Of a DNA stretch of 64,000 bases, positions 33,679-42,147 are shown piece by piece (position 1 is the stretch's first letter; each line of letters opens with the position of its first letter). The DNA comes from Candidatus Olsenella pullistercoris. Lineage in GTDB: Bacteria; Actinomycetota; Coriobacteriia; Coriobacteriales; Atopobiaceae. Location: the NCBI GenBank assembly GCA_019116525.1, contig DXBM01000031.1:1-64000 (forward strand). The letters run 5' to 3'. The translations under genes and the position numbers were made by a program. The notes beneath the pieces were generated by a model. That model was given only the letters and a program-made list of their open reading frames with translations. It made no database searches and had not been told where the DNA came from.

Positions 33679-34872
33679 TCAGGACAGCAGGGCGTCCCAG
33701 CTCGTGAGGACCTCGTGCCTGAGGTGCGCGCGGGCGGCGAGAAACTCGGGCGTGCGCGCGGGCGGCTCGTGCCCGATCTTCTCAGCGACCGTCTGGGAGA
33801 GCGCGTCAAAGCGCGACACCGTGGCAAACTGCCCCCATGTGGCGAGAAGAACCTCGATGTCCATGCTCTGAAGCGCCGTCGTCCGGTCGGAGTCGGAGAG
33901 CCCCCTCTCCCCGCCAGCGTGCCACTCAAAGCTCTGGCACTCGAGGTCGAGCGCGCGCCATCCGTCACTGGCACCCCAGAAGAGGTCGCAGCGGCACGTC
34001 CTTCTCCGCGCGAGGCGCATCGCCGTTGGGCTGAGCCGCACCTCCACGTTGTGCTCGAAGCCACCGTAGCCCTCCCCTCCCAGCTCAGGCGGAAGGCCGA
34101 GGAGCATTCCCGCGCGCACCTCGAAGGGAGACGCCGCCCCCGACCGGACGAGCTCGGCAGCGCGATGGAGCTTGTCGCGGCCACGCTTGCCCTTCGCCTC
34201 GCGCGCGAGGGACGCAATGCGCCCGGGCGTCGTGAGCGGCGGTCTCGCCCACAGGTCCGTGAGCCTGCCGTTTCGGTCGAGCGAGGGGACCCACGAGCCC
34301 ATGCGCGGCAGCACGCGCTCGCGCTCCATCCGCTCGATGGCGTCACGCAGAGCTTCGGGCATGCGAAAGACCGTGAAGCTGCCGCACAGCTCGGCGGCGA
34401 CCATCACGAGGCGCTCAAGCGAGAGGCGCGGCGCGAGCGTGAGCAGCGTGAGCTCTGGCGACGCAACGAGAAGGGCCCGTGTCAGCCGCTGAGAGTGAGC
34501 GCGCGCCAGCACAGGATCCAACACGCGGGACACCAGGAGGCCTGACCTCCTTCGGTCGGCGGGTGCTGGGACGAGTACCTCGACGGGCAGCGTCACGCTC
34601 GGCGCCAGGCACACGATGGAGTCGAGCACGTCGAGGGCGCTCTCGGCGATCACCGGGCGCCCCCGTCTGCCCAGGAAGGCGTTGTTGCGCCAGACCGCGA
34701 GCTCGCGATGGGCGGCAGAGCGCACGTTGTTCAGTTCGCGACTGCTCAGGGGAAGCTCCTCATCAGCAATCGAGGGGCTGAGAAGCGCGCGCACGATCGG
34801 CGGTGTGCGCCAGACCGCGAGCGCCGATGAGCCCGATACGATCGTGCTCTTCTCGTTCTTGTCAGCCTCCAT
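33679..34872 (-). CDS. Unknown protein with Vsr/PD-(D/E)XK-like C-terminus (cassette C)
   Basis: A 397-residue protein of no family that I can name. The N-terminal part begins with SALAVWRTPPIVRALLSPSI; the C-terminal third has FEVRAGMLLGLPPELGG, then RRRTCRCDLFWG and ALDLECQSFEWH, which look like the Glu...Asp...ExQ core of a restriction-endonuclease fold. The layout resembles the AbiEi/DUF559-like proteins at 27271 and 46510, but the sequence is distinct. ATG 34872 follows AGGGGG at 6 bases; the frame stays open upstream through the repeat. It is flanked on both sides by the 130-bp element in direct orientation. Confidence 0.65.
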   Translation of the reverse strand: MEADKNEKSTIVSGSSALAVWRTPPIVRALLSPSIADEELPLSSRELNNVRSAAHRELAVWRNNAFLGRRGRPVIAESALDVLDSIVCLAPSVTLPVEVLVPAPADRRRSGLLVSRVLDPVLARAHSQRLTRALLVASPELTLLTLAPRLSLERLVMVAAELCGSFTVFRMPEALRDAIERMERERVLPRMGSWVPSLDRNGRLTDLWARPPLTTPGRIASLAREAKGKRGRDKLHRAAELVRSGAASPFEVRAGMLLGLPPELGGEGYGGFEHNVEVRLSPTAMRLARRRTCRCDLFWGASDGWRALDLECQSFEWHAGGERGLSDSDRTTALQSMDIEVLLATWGQFATVSRFDALSQTVAEKIGHEPPARTPEFLAARAHLRHEVLTSWDALLS

Positions 34873-34937
34873 GCTCGCCCCCTGACGTCCCATCGCCGCC
34901 CGCGACCGCGCCTCGTTCTCGCGTCCCCGCCCCGCCC

Positions 34938-35092
34938 CCCTTTGCGAGTGCGCGAAAGCCTTGGCTAACTCTTTCGCTTTTCTCGCCTCGCTCGGACGTT
35001 TCCCCAGTTGCGAATCTGAAAGAACCGTCAGACTCGAAAAAGTTAGCCCGGACTTTCGCGCACTCGCAAAGGGAGGGCGAAGCGGGGCGGGG
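34938..35092. repeat. 130-bp palindromic element, copy upstream of cassette C gene
   Basis: Terminal inverted repeats TTTGCGAGTGCGCGAAAG then GGCTAACTCTTTCG (left) and the mirror at 35034-35070 (right), with about four mismatches over 36 positions. MITE-like in size and symmetry, with no coding capacity. It ends about 150 bases from the DJ-1 gene stop, and no target-site duplication could be identified because both flanks are GC-rich. Nothing else was seen in 34873-35240. Confidence 0.9.
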
Positions 35093-35240
35093 CAGACGGG
35101 CGAGGCGGGGCGGAGCGGGGACGCGAGCGCATCGACACAAAACTGCCGGGGCACCCGGCGGGGCGCCCCGGCGAAGACGGTATCACGTTGTGCGCGGGGC
35201 CCTGTTGCGCAGGGGCAACGGCCTGGCACGGGAGCTCGAA

Positions 35241-35822
35241 TCAGCGCAGGACGACTCCCTCGCGAACGCGCTCCACGGCCTCGTCGCCCAGGAAGTGGCG
35301 GACGATCTCGAGCGCGAAGAGCATTGCCGTGCCCGCACCCTGGCTCGTGATGAGGCTGCCGTCCACGACGACGGGCTCCTCAGCGAGAAGCTCTGCGCCG
35401 CTCTCGGCGAGGACGTGCTGGAAGCCGGGGTTGGACGTCGCGCGGCGCCCAGCGAGCAGCCCGAGCTCGGCCAGGATCGAGGGGGCGGCGCAGATGGCCG
35501 CGAGCGGACGGCCCGCCTCGGCAAAGCGCACGAGGGCGTCGCAGAGCGGCTCGCACGCGAGAAGGTTGGGAGTCCCGGGAATGCCGCCCGGCAGCACGAG
35601 CATGTCGTAGTCGTCAAACGAGAAGCCCTCGTCGCCGATGGTGCGGTCGCACACGATCGTGACCTCGTGCGAGGACGTCACCTGGCGCCCCTGAGCAACC
35701 GAGACCGTGTCGCAGGGAATCCCCGCGCGGAAGAGCAGGTCAACAACGGTCAGCCCCTCTATCTCCTCGAGCCCCGGGGCAACGAGAACCGCGACGCGGG
35801 CGTCGCACGCCTGTCTGAACAT
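35241..35822 (-). CDS. DJ-1/PfpI family protein
   Basis: A 193-residue DJ-1/ThiJ/PfpI-superfamily protein. The nucleophile-elbow Cys lies in LAAICAAPSILAELGLLAG and the conserved acidic residue in LEEIEGLTVVDLLFRAG. Members act as deglycases, chaperones or amidases, and this one cannot be assigned. It follows the PTS IIA gene by 9 bases and has GGAGG before its ATG. Confidence 0.88.
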   Translation of the reverse strand: MFRQACDARVAVLVAPGLEEIEGLTVVDLLFRAGIPCDTVSVAQGRQVTSSHEVTIVCDRTIGDEGFSFDDYDMLVLPGGIPGTPNLLACEPLCDALVRFAEAGRPLAAICAAPSILAELGLLAGRRATSNPGFQHVLAESGAELLAEEPVVVDGSLITSQGAGTAMLFALEIVRHFLGDEAVERVREGVVLR

Positions 35823-35831
35823 CCTGCCTCC

Positions 35832-36308
35832 CTATTCCGTGGCGAGGTCGAGACCCTCGTCAAGTCCCTCGTTGATGGCGTCGGCGATGGCGCGCGGGTC
35901 GTCCGTGTCGCGAACCAGCCGCTTGAACTCGTCCCGCATGAGCAGCACCGCCGTGCGGGAGAGGAGCCGCATGTGGACATCGCTCGCGTCTGCCTCGGGC
36001 ACGAGCAGGGCAACGGCGATGTCAACGGGCTTGTCGTCAAAGCTTGGCCACTCGACCGGGCGGTCGTTCTTCACCACGAGCACGGCCGCCTCGGCGATGG
36101 CCGCCGACTTGGCGTGAGGCACGGCAAAGCCGTCGGTCATGCCCGTCTCGCCAAGCTCCTCGCGCGCGAGAAGGGCGGAGAGCACGGCCTCCGCGTCCGC
36201 GGCGACCCCCACCTCCACCGCGCGCTGCGCGATGAGGCGAAGCATCTCCTCCCGCGTTGTCGCGACCTGTCCGACCATGACGCCGCGCTCGCTGGCAAAC
36301 CCGCTCAC
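35832..36308 (-). CDS. PTS fructose/nitrogen-type IIA domain protein
   Basis: A 158-residue single-domain EIIA of the fructose/mannitol/PtsN group. The phosphorylated His lies in GFAVPHAKSAAI. I start it at GTG 36308, four bases after AGAGGGGG, because the reading from VSGFASERGVM fits the family N-terminus. No IIB or IIC gene is nearby, so a regulatory or orphan role is likely. It is followed by the DJ-1 gene. Confidence 0.87.
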   Translation of the reverse strand: MSGFASERGVMVGQVATTREEMLRLIAQRAVEVGVAADAEAVLSALLAREELGETGMTDGFAVPHAKSAAIAEAAVLVVKNDRPVEWPSFDDKPVDIAVALLVPEADASDVHMRLLSRTAVLLMRDEFKRLVRDTDDPRAIADAINEGLDEGLDLATE

Positions 36309-36345
36309 GCTGCCCCCTCTCTCACGTGCACACACTGTCGCCCCC

Positions 36346-36374
36346 ATGATAACCGCTGGGGCATCGAATGCCGA
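36346..36374 (-). promoter_or_regulatory. Promoter of the PTS IIA/DJ-1 pair
   Basis: TCGGCA (36369-36374) and TATCAT (36346-36351) are 17 bases apart on the minus strand, about 38 bases upstream of the GTG start. Confidence 0.5.
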
Positions 36375-36382
36375 GGAGGACG

Positions 36383-37444
36383 CTAGCGCGCGGGCGGCTC
36401 GATGCCGAGGTGGTCAAAAGCAGCGAGCGTGGCCTGGCGGCCCTGGGGCGTGCGGACGATGAGCCCGCGCTGCAGGAGGTACGGCTCGTAGACGTCCTCG
36501 AGCGTCGAGGGGTCCTCGGAGACGGCGCTCGCGACCGTCGACAGGCCGACAGGACGCCCGCGGAACGTCTGACAGAGCGCCGTGAGTATCCGCACGTCCA
36601 TGGTGTCGAGCCCCATGGCGTCTATCTCAAAGAACTCGAGCGCCTCGGCAGCCACCTCGGCAGTGATCGTTCCTTCGCGCTTGACCTGCGCATAGTCGCG
36701 CACGCGCTTGAGAAGGCGGTTGGCTAGGCGCGGCGTGCCGCGCGAGCGCGAGGCGATCTCGGCGGCGCCGTCCGCGTCGATGCCCGCGCCCAGGATCCGG
36801 GCCGAGCGCACAACGATCACGGCGAGCTCCGCGGGCGTGTAGTAGTCGAGCCGGTAGGAGATGCCAAAGCGGTCGCGCAGGGGCCCGGTAAGAAGCCCGG
36901 TGCGCGTGGTTGCCCCCACGAGCGTGAAGCGGGGCACGTCGATGCGAATCGAGCGGGCGGCAGGTCCCTTGCCAATGACGATGTCCAGGAAGAAGTCCTC
37001 CATGGCCGGGTAGAGGACCTCCTCGATCTGGTGGTTCAGCCGGTGAATCTCGTCCACGAAGAGAACGTCGCCCTCCTCGAGGTTGGTGAGGATGGCGGCG
37101 AGGTCCCCGGCGCGCTCGATGGCCGGGCCGGAGGTGGTGTGCATCTTCGCGCCCATCTCGTTTGCCACGATGCCCGCGAGCGTGGTCTTGCCGAGCCCCG
37201 GGGGGCCCGAGAAGATCACGTGATCGAGGGCCTCGCCGCGGTCGCGCGCGGCCTGTATGAGCACGCGCAGGTTCTCGCGGACGCGCTCCTGGCCGATGTA
37301 CTCGTCAAGGGTGCGCGGCCTGAGCGTGCGGTCCTGGTCGAGGTCGTCGGCGGTGAGCTCTCCCGAGACGTCGCGCGGGCGCTCGCGGCCGGCGCTCGAC
37401 GGGGTGGCGGCGAACAGGTCCGACTCGCTGGCCTCCCACATCAT
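36383..37444 (-). CDS. ruvB: Holliday junction branch migration helicase RuvB
   Basis: Hexameric AAA+ motor that drives branch migration. The 353-residue chain has Walker [11 protein letters not shown], Walker [11 protein letters not shown], sensor [17 protein letters not shown] and the C-terminal winged helix with RTPQGRQAT. The ATG overlaps the ruvA stop (ATGA). Last gene of the LexA-controlled ruvC-ruvA-ruvB operon. Confidence 0.98.
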   Translation of the reverse strand: MMWEASESDLFAATPSSAGRERPRDVSGELTADDLDQDRTLRPRTLDEYIGQERVRENLRVLIQAARDRGEALDHVIFSGPPGLGKTTLAGIVANEMGAKMHTTSGPAIERAGDLAAILTNLEEGDVLFVDEIHRLNHQIEEVLYPAMEDFFLDIVIGKGPAARSIRIDVPRFTLVGATTRTGLLTGPLRDRFGISYRLDYYTPAELAVIVVRSARILGAGIDADGAAEIASRSRGTPRLANRLLKRVRDYAQVKREGTITAEVAAEALEFFEIDAMGLDTMDVRILTALCQTFRGRPVGLSTVASAVSEDPSTLEDVYEPYLLQRGLIVRTPQGRQATLAAFDHLGIEPPAR

Positions 37445-38070
37445 CGACCACTCCCCAGGCGGCGCAGCGCGTAGGCGAGCACCTGCTCGATCGTGGCGGC
37501 GCCGGACTCGGCGTGGCCCTCGAGCGCGAGCGAGGCCTCCTGCGAGGTGAAGCCCATCGAGAGCAGCGCCTCGGTCGCCTCCGCCTCAACGCCGACCGGC
37601 CCCGCGGCGACGCCGGGGACGGACGACGGCTCCGTGAGCCCCACGAGGCCTCGCAGCTCGGCGCTCTTGGAGAAGACGTCGGAGAGCTCCACGATGAGCC
37701 GGCTCGCCTTCTTGCGCCCGACGCCCGGAACCTGCGCCATCCTCCCGGCGTCCTGCGTGGTCACGACCTGCGCAAGCGCGGCCGGGGAGAATGTGGAGAG
37801 CACCGAGAGCGCGAGCTTGGGGCCAACGCCCGAGATGGCGCGCAGCTGGTCGAACAGGGCCCGCTCGTCGCGCGAGGCGAAGCCGTAGAGCTCCATCGCG
37901 TCCTCGCGCACGACCATGCGTACGTTGAGCGTGACGCCCGACTCGCCCACGGGCGGCAGCTGAGCCGCGGTGGTGGAGGAGACGCCGAGCTCGAAGCCAA
38001 CGCCCCCCACGTCGAGCACCACGCGCGACGGCAGCGCCTCGAGGAGCGTGCCGGTGAGCTGAACTATCAC
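37441..38070 (-). CDS. ruvA: Holliday junction DNA helicase subunit RuvA
   Basis: Tetrameric junction-binding protein that loads RuvB. The 209-residue protein starts at GTG 38070, 7 bases after GGAGG, and the GTGA overlaps the ruvC stop. The OB fold is followed by the two helix-hairpin-helix motifs ([15 protein letters not shown] and [17 protein letters not shown]) and a C-terminal RuvB-binding domain after a flexible linker. Confidence 0.97.
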   Translation of the reverse strand: MIVQLTGTLLEALPSRVVLDVGGVGFELGVSSTTAAQLPPVGESGVTLNVRMVVREDAMELYGFASRDERALFDQLRAISGVGPKLALSVLSTFSPAALAQVVTTQDAGRMAQVPGVGRKKASRLIVELSDVFSKSAELRGLVGLTEPSSVPGVAAGPVGVEAEATEALLSMGFTSQEASLALEGHAESGAATIEQVLAYALRRLGSGR

Positions 38071-38573
38071 GTGAGGACCTCCCTCTGCCTTCTCAGGCGC
38101 TCTGTCCTGGTCATGTTGGCGTGGCACACCGCCGCCGCCAGCGCGTCGGCCGCGTGGTCGGGGCGCGGCTCGTGGTCGAGCCCGAGGATGCTCCTGACCA
38201 TGTACGCGACCTGCCGCTTGTCCGCCGCGCCCGTCCCCACGACGGCCTGCTTGATCTGCATGGGCGTGTACTCCCCCACCTTGAGGCCGGCCGACGAGCA
38301 GGCGACGATGGCCGCCCCGCGGGCCTGGGCCGTGGCGATGGCCGACTTGGTGTTCTCGCCGAAGTAAATGCTCTCAATGGAGAGCTCGGTGGGCCCGTAC
38401 TTCTCGATCGCCTCGGCGAGGGTCCGGCAGATCCTGCCCAGCCGCGCGTCGATCGGCTCCGAGGCGTGCGTGGTCACGCAGCCGTAGGCGCGGGCGCGGC
38501 ACACGGAGCCCCGCGTCTCTATGACGCCCCAGCCCGTGTGGGCGAGGCCCGGGTCTATGCCGAGTATGACCAT
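38067..38573 (-). CDS. ruvC: Crossover junction endodeoxyribonuclease RuvC
   Basis: Dimeric Holliday junction resolvase. The 168-residue chain shows the catalytic acids: Asp in GIDPGLAHTGWG, Glu in SIESIYFGENTKSA, and the C-terminal Asp pair in RPDHAADALAAAVCH. The ATG at 38573 follows AAGGGGGG. It is coupled to ruvA by a 4-base overlap. Confidence 0.97.
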   Translation of the reverse strand: MVILGIDPGLAHTGWGVIETRGSVCRARAYGCVTTHASEPIDARLGRICRTLAEAIEKYGPTELSIESIYFGENTKSAIATAQARGAAIVACSSAGLKVGEYTPMQIKQAVVGTGAADKRQVAYMVRSILGLDHEPRPDHAADALAAAVCHANMTRTERLRRQREVLT

Positions 38574-38589
38574 GCGCCCCCCTTCGATG

Positions 38590-38609
38590 CGAACGTTCGT
38601 TCTATGGTA
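38590..38609 (-). promoter_or_regulatory. LexA (SOS) box at the ruvCAB promoter
   Basis: CGAACGTTCGTTC contains GAAC-N4-GTTC (38591-38602), the Gram-positive SOS-box pattern. It is immediately downstream of an extended -10 (TGC-TACCAT, 38604-38609), where a bound repressor would block initiation. Control of ruv genes by LexA is well known in several phyla. This is the only such site I found next to a promoter in the window. Confidence 0.7.
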
Positions 38610-38634
38610 GCACACGGGGCGGGAAGCAGCGTCG

Positions 38635-40443
38635 TCAGTTCTCGGAGAAGGGGCCGTCCCAAAGGCCCGTGCCGGGCGCACCGGCACCGGGCGCGGGGCC
38701 CGATGTGTCGCGCGGCCCCCCGTCGAGCGTCGAGAACCCCCCTCCCGCCGAGAAGTCCCGCAGGTAGCCGAGAAGGTCCGCGACGTCGCGGTCTCGGTCG
38801 GCACCTCGCTCGTCGCTCGGGGCTCCCCCCTGCGACGCCGTGACCGCCCCGCTCGCGAACTGTGCGAGGCGCCCCTCGAGGCGCTCGTCCTTCTCGCGCG
38901 GGCGATCGCGCCAGCTGAGCCCGACCGGACCGCGAGCCTCGTCGAGGGTCTTGGTGGAGAGGGTGAACGAGGGCGGGCAGGCGGGCCGGGCGCCCTCGAG
39001 CTCGCGAAGGCGCGAGACGACGGCCTCAACGGCTGCGGCGTGCCCGCGCTCCGCCGCGATGTCGGAGACGGGCAGCTCCCACTCGACGTAGCTCGAGAGC
39101 ACGAGGTCCATGAAGGCCAGGCGCGTCTCCGCGGCGGGAAACTCCGCGTCCAGCCCCTCGACCTCCGGAACGCGCACGCCCGCGAAGGCCTCCTGGCCCA
39201 CGACGGGGGACATCGTGTTGCGCATCCGGGCAAGGGCCACCACGTCCGAGCGGTAGAGGTCGGCGAGCGGCTCGAGCTGGGAGGCGCGCGCCCCGTCCTG
39301 GGGCTCGAGAGCAAGCCCGGTCTTGTCGGCAAAGCCCAGCGCAACGGCGCCCGTCCTGCGCGCCAGGTCGGCGAGGTGGGCCTGTGCGAGGTCGCGCTCG
39401 AGCCCCGGGCTGCCCGCGCCGCTCACGTCGACGCGCTCGACGTTGTCCTCGGGGATGCGCAGGGCGCGCACGAGGGAGAGCGCCACGGAGTCGGACTCGG
39501 GGCGGGAGGTCACGGGCGCGAGGACGCGCACGCCCATGGGGCCGAGCGCGTCGGCGGCAAGGGTGAGCGCGAGCAGGGCGGGAAGCTCGCCGACGGCGAG
39601 CGCGCAGGCGCCCCGGCCCTCGCCGCCGCAGGCCTCCGCGAGCCCGAGCGTGAGCGCTCCCCAGGTCATGAGCGGGGCATCGTAGACCTCGGGCGTGAGC
39701 GGCCCCTCGAGCGGGCCCTCGTCGGACGGGTCCACGTCGCAGACGAGCAGGGCCTCCTCGAGCGTGGGCGCCTGGGCGGCGAGCTCCCCCCAGGGCGCGA
39801 GCACGAAGCTCGACCCGCAGAACACCTGCGCGTCGTAGCAGCCGAGCGAGCCCGCTGCCACGAGCCACGCCCCCGTGGCCTCCGCGTCGGCGGGAAAGCG
39901 ACTCTCGGCGAGGGCGCAGCCGAGCGCGCTCGAGGGGTCGTCGACGGCAAAGCCGTAGCCGGACAGGAATATCACGACGTCGACGTCATAGTCGTACTCG
40001 TCATAGGCGTCGAGCTCCTCGTAGGTGAAGGCGACCCCGAGCCGCGCGCCTCGGAAGGCGAGCTCGGGAAGGCCGTCCGACGGCTCGTCGCCCCCCGACG
40101 CAGCCATCGCCTCGAGGCGTGCCGCAAGGCGGACCGGGGTGATGTCGCCCCCGTCGATGAGCAGCGCCTCGGCCGTTGCCCTGTCGTCGAACTCAGTCAG
40201 CACGGGAACGAGGCACGGGCACGCGAGCTCCTCCGCGAGGCGCATCACGCACCCCGCCACGTCGAGCAGGAACCCCTCGCGGTCCACCGCCGAGACCGGG
40301 CTCGCGCCGCAGAGCGCCGCCAGCGGAAAGACGAGCAGGTCAACGTTCTTCTCGGCAGCGAGGCGCGACTGCTCGACCATGCGCTCGCAGGTCCGCCCCA
40401 GCTCACCGGCGCGCGTCGCTATCTGCGCGACCCCGATTCTCAT
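38635..40443 (-). CDS. NadE-like (nitrilase plus NAD synthase) protein without active sites
   Basis: A 602-residue protein with the domain order of glutamine-dependent NAD synthetase. In the N-terminal nitrilase domain the Glu (VFPLAALCG instead of VFPE) and the Cys (GVAFTYEEL instead of GVxICED) are both replaced. In the C-terminal domain the SGGxDS P-loop is replaced by AVGELPA and the TGNKSE motif by FADKTG, although ADLYRSDVVALAR is still recognisable. The last 100 residues are low complexity (Gly/Pro/Arg/Asp). It is intact as a reading frame, so it is probably expressed as a non-enzymatic protein. ATG 40443 follows GAGGGGAG. Confidence 0.75.
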   Translation of the reverse strand: MRIGVAQIATRAGELGRTCERMVEQSRLAAEKNVDLLVFPLAALCGASPVSAVDREGFLLDVAGCVMRLAEELACPCLVPVLTEFDDRATAEALLIDGGDITPVRLAARLEAMAASGGDEPSDGLPELAFRGARLGVAFTYEELDAYDEYDYDVDVVIFLSGYGFAVDDPSSALGCALAESRFPADAEATGAWLVAAGSLGCYDAQVFCGSSFVLAPWGELAAQAPTLEEALLVCDVDPSDEGPLEGPLTPEVYDAPLMTWGALTLGLAEACGGEGRGACALAVGELPALLALTLAADALGPMGVRVLAPVTSRPESDSVALSLVRALRIPEDNVERVDVSGAGSPGLERDLAQAHLADLARRTGAVALGFADKTGLALEPQDGARASQLEPLADLYRSDVVALARMRNTMSPVVGQEAFAGVRVPEVEGLDAEFPAAETRLAFMDLVLSSYVEWELPVSDIAAERGHAAAVEAVVSRLRELEGARPACPPSFTLSTKTLDEARGPVGLSWRDRPREKDERLEGRLAQFASGAVTASQGGAPSDERGADRDRDVADLLGYLRDFSAGGGFSTLDGGPRDTSGPAPGAGAPGTGLWDGPFSEN

Positions 40444-40543
40444 GTGCTCTCCCCTCGTTGCGTCTCGCCCCATTGTGCCACACGAGCCGGACGGCGCTTG
40501 GCTCTTGCGGTGGCCGCGCCGAGCCAACGTCCCCCATTAACAC

Positions 40544-40605
40544 GCAGAATCAGGTTTCAATTCATATATGCGCAGGAAACCAATCTAATACCACCCGGAT
40601 TCTGC
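40544..40605. other. AT-rich nested inverted repeat upstream of the NadE-like gene
   Basis: GCAGAATC (40544-40551) pairs with GATTCTGC (40598-40605), and GGTTTC (40553-40558) with GAAACC (40576-40581) inside it. The segment is clearly more AT-rich than its surroundings and lies about 100 bases upstream of the NadE-like start, so it may hold that promoter and a regulator site, or end the PASTA gene transcript. No consensus regulator recognised. Confidence 0.5.
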
Positions 40606-40662
40606 ATGTTATTTGACGCGCACCCATCTGGCGAGAAGAACGTGGGGCCGAAAGTCCGCCCC

Positions 40663-41427
40663 TTACGGCACTGTCGTGTACGTGAGTTCCACCACATCGC
40701 CCACGCGAAGCGGCATGCCCGCCTCCACGGATGCGCTCTCGACCGTTGGGGTGAGGCCGTTAGCCCCCGAGATGCCTGTGGTGAAGGGCTCGGGTTCGAG
40801 CCCCAGCTCCATCAGGCGCATCTGTGCCGTAAAAAGATCGGCGCCCTGGACGTTCGGCATCGTGACGTCGCTCGTCACCGTGATGGTGACCGACTCCCCG
40901 TCCATAACCCACGCGCCGCAGAGCGGCGCGACCTCCGTCACCACGTTCGCCGTCTCGTCCACGTCGCCGACGTACGAGACCTCAACCTCCGCAATTCCCG
41001 CCTCCTCCAGCTGGGCGCGAGCCTCAGCCTCGGAGTAGCCCAGCGTAAGCTGTAAGGGAATTTGGTTCATACTGCACAGACCGCAGACCGCGCTTGCCAT
41101 CCAAGAGGCGTCGTCGTACTCCTCGTGAATCTCTCCGTTGGCATCGAGGATTGACGAAACTGCGTCTGGGACCTCTCGCGCCTCGAGCGAAACGACCGTT
41201 CCTGGCTCGCCCTCGTCATCGGAGCGCTCGAAGCGCGGGAGGAATCCGACCTCCACCAGTGTGGTCCACGCCTCCTGAGCCTGCATGCCCACCACATTGG
41301 GCATGTCTCCCCACTCCGTCTCAACGGTCGCAGACACTGTTTCTGCCCCGTCACAGCCGACGGCGCACGCCGCGAGCGCGCCGCCGCAAAGCCCCAGAAA
41401 GCTCCTTCTCGAAAGTGCTGCAGCCAT
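40663..41427 (-). CDS. Tat-exported lipoprotein with PASTA repeats
   Basis: A 254-residue exported protein. The N-terminus has a twin-arginine motif (SRRSFLGL), a hydrophobic stretch and a lipobox LAAC at about 18-21 (an alternative AVGC follows). The mature part holds three PASTA-like repeats, starting at MPNVVGMQAQEAW, IPLQLTLGYSEAEARAQL and VTMPNVQGADLFTAQMRL. PASTA domains usually bind muropeptides as the outer part of PknB-type kinases or PBPs; here there is no kinase or transpeptidase domain. It may be a stand-alone cell-wall sensor. ATG 41427 follows GGGGGG. Confidence 0.8.
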   Translation of the reverse strand: MAAALSRRSFLGLCGGALAACAVGCDGAETVSATVETEWGDMPNVVGMQAQEAWTTLVEVGFLPRFERSDDEGEPGTVVSLEAREVPDAVSSILDANGEIHEEYDDASWMASAVCGLCSMNQIPLQLTLGYSEAEARAQLEEAGIAEVEVSYVGDVDETANVVTEVAPLCGAWVMDGESVTITVTSDVTMPNVQGADLFTAQMRLMELGLEPEPFTTGISGANGLTPTVESASVEAGMPLRVGDVVELTYTTVP

Positions 41428-41445
41428 GGCGCCCCCCTTCGTGCC

Positions 41446-41471
41446 AAAAGGGCCCCGGATGTCCGGGGCCC
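41446..41471 (-). terminator. Rho-independent terminator of the superoxide reductase gene
   Basis: GGGCCCCGGA pairs with TCCGGGGCCC (41450-41471) around a 2-base loop, followed on the minus strand by TTTT. It lies 25 bases after the dfx stop. Confidence 0.8.
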
Positions 41472-41495
41472 TCGAGTCGCCGTTGCGTGCCGCGC

Positions 41496-41876
41496 CTAGA
41501 CGTCGGCCTTCCAGAGGCCGTGGAGGTTGCAGTACGCGTAGACCGTGCCGCCCTCCGAGCAGCACGCGCCGAACTTGGTGCTCGGCTCGTCGCCGGGCTT
41601 CAGGTGCTTCAGGCAAAGCTTGCCGTCGGTCACGAGCGCGATCCACTCGATGTAGTGCTCGGGGAGCATGGGGTGGGCGACCTCGCCCACGGTGACGACG
41701 ATGTGGTTGCCATCCTTGGTGACGACGGGCACGTGCTTCTCGGTGGCGGCATCGGTGGAGCCGGCGACGAGCAGCTCCATCGGCTCGCCGCAGCAGCTCG
41801 GGGTGACGCCCGCGTCCTTCACGACGGCCACGATGTTGCCACAGTGGTTGCAGCGGTAGAACTTGACCTCGGCCAT
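41496..41876 (-). CDS. dfx: Desulfoferrodoxin / 2Fe superoxide reductase
   Basis: Reduces superoxide to peroxide without forming oxygen, a defence typical of anaerobes. The 126-residue protein has an N-terminal desulforedoxin domain (CNHCG and SCCGEP, four Cys) and a neelaredoxin domain with the active-site His and Cys in EKHVPVV, GEVAHPMLPEHYIEWI and AYCNLHGLWKA. It is a single-gene unit with its own terminator. Confidence 0.96.
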   Translation of the reverse strand: MAEVKFYRCNHCGNIVAVVKDAGVTPSCCGEPMELLVAGSTDAATEKHVPVVTKDGNHIVVTVGEVAHPMLPEHYIEWIALVTDGKLCLKHLKPGDEPSTKFGACCSEGGTVYAYCNLHGLWKADV

Positions 41877-41987
41877 GGCTGGTCCTCTCTCGGAGAGTGC
41901 GGGCGCCCTCTGCGCCCACTGCCCTTCTCATACCCGTTCCCGCGATAGCCTACGCCGAGAAAGGCGTGTCCACCACAAATCCCGACA

Positions 41988-42094
41988 AGTGCGCGCTGGA
42001 ACGAGTCGCCGGGCGCGCACTCGACGCACTTCTCGTCCAAACGGACAGAAATCCCGCCGAATGTACGCCAGCGGGCGCGCACTCGGCGGGATTC
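41988..42094. repeat. Intergenic palindromic repeat, family shared with 54609
   Basis: Two hairpins: AGTGCGCGC/GCGCGCACT (41988-41996 with 42013-42021) and AATCCCGCCGA/TCGGCGGGATT (about 42050-42060 with 42083-42093). The string GTCC-N4-GGACA then GCCGAATG and CGC is shared with 54609-54640. It fills the gap between dfx and dnaE. Confidence 0.7.
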
Positions 42095-42147
42095 TTGGCC
42101 GCGGGACCTGAGGCCGCAGCCCCGCGGCCCGCGGTCCGGATGCGCCC

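Noticed and set aside
40785..40805. tRNA-like TPsiC sequence (GGTTCGAGCCC)
   Set aside because: It lies within the PASTA gene, and no acceptor or anticodon stem can be formed around it. A similar hit near 22085 is inside the SGNH-GNAT gene. No tRNA or rRNA gene was found in the window.
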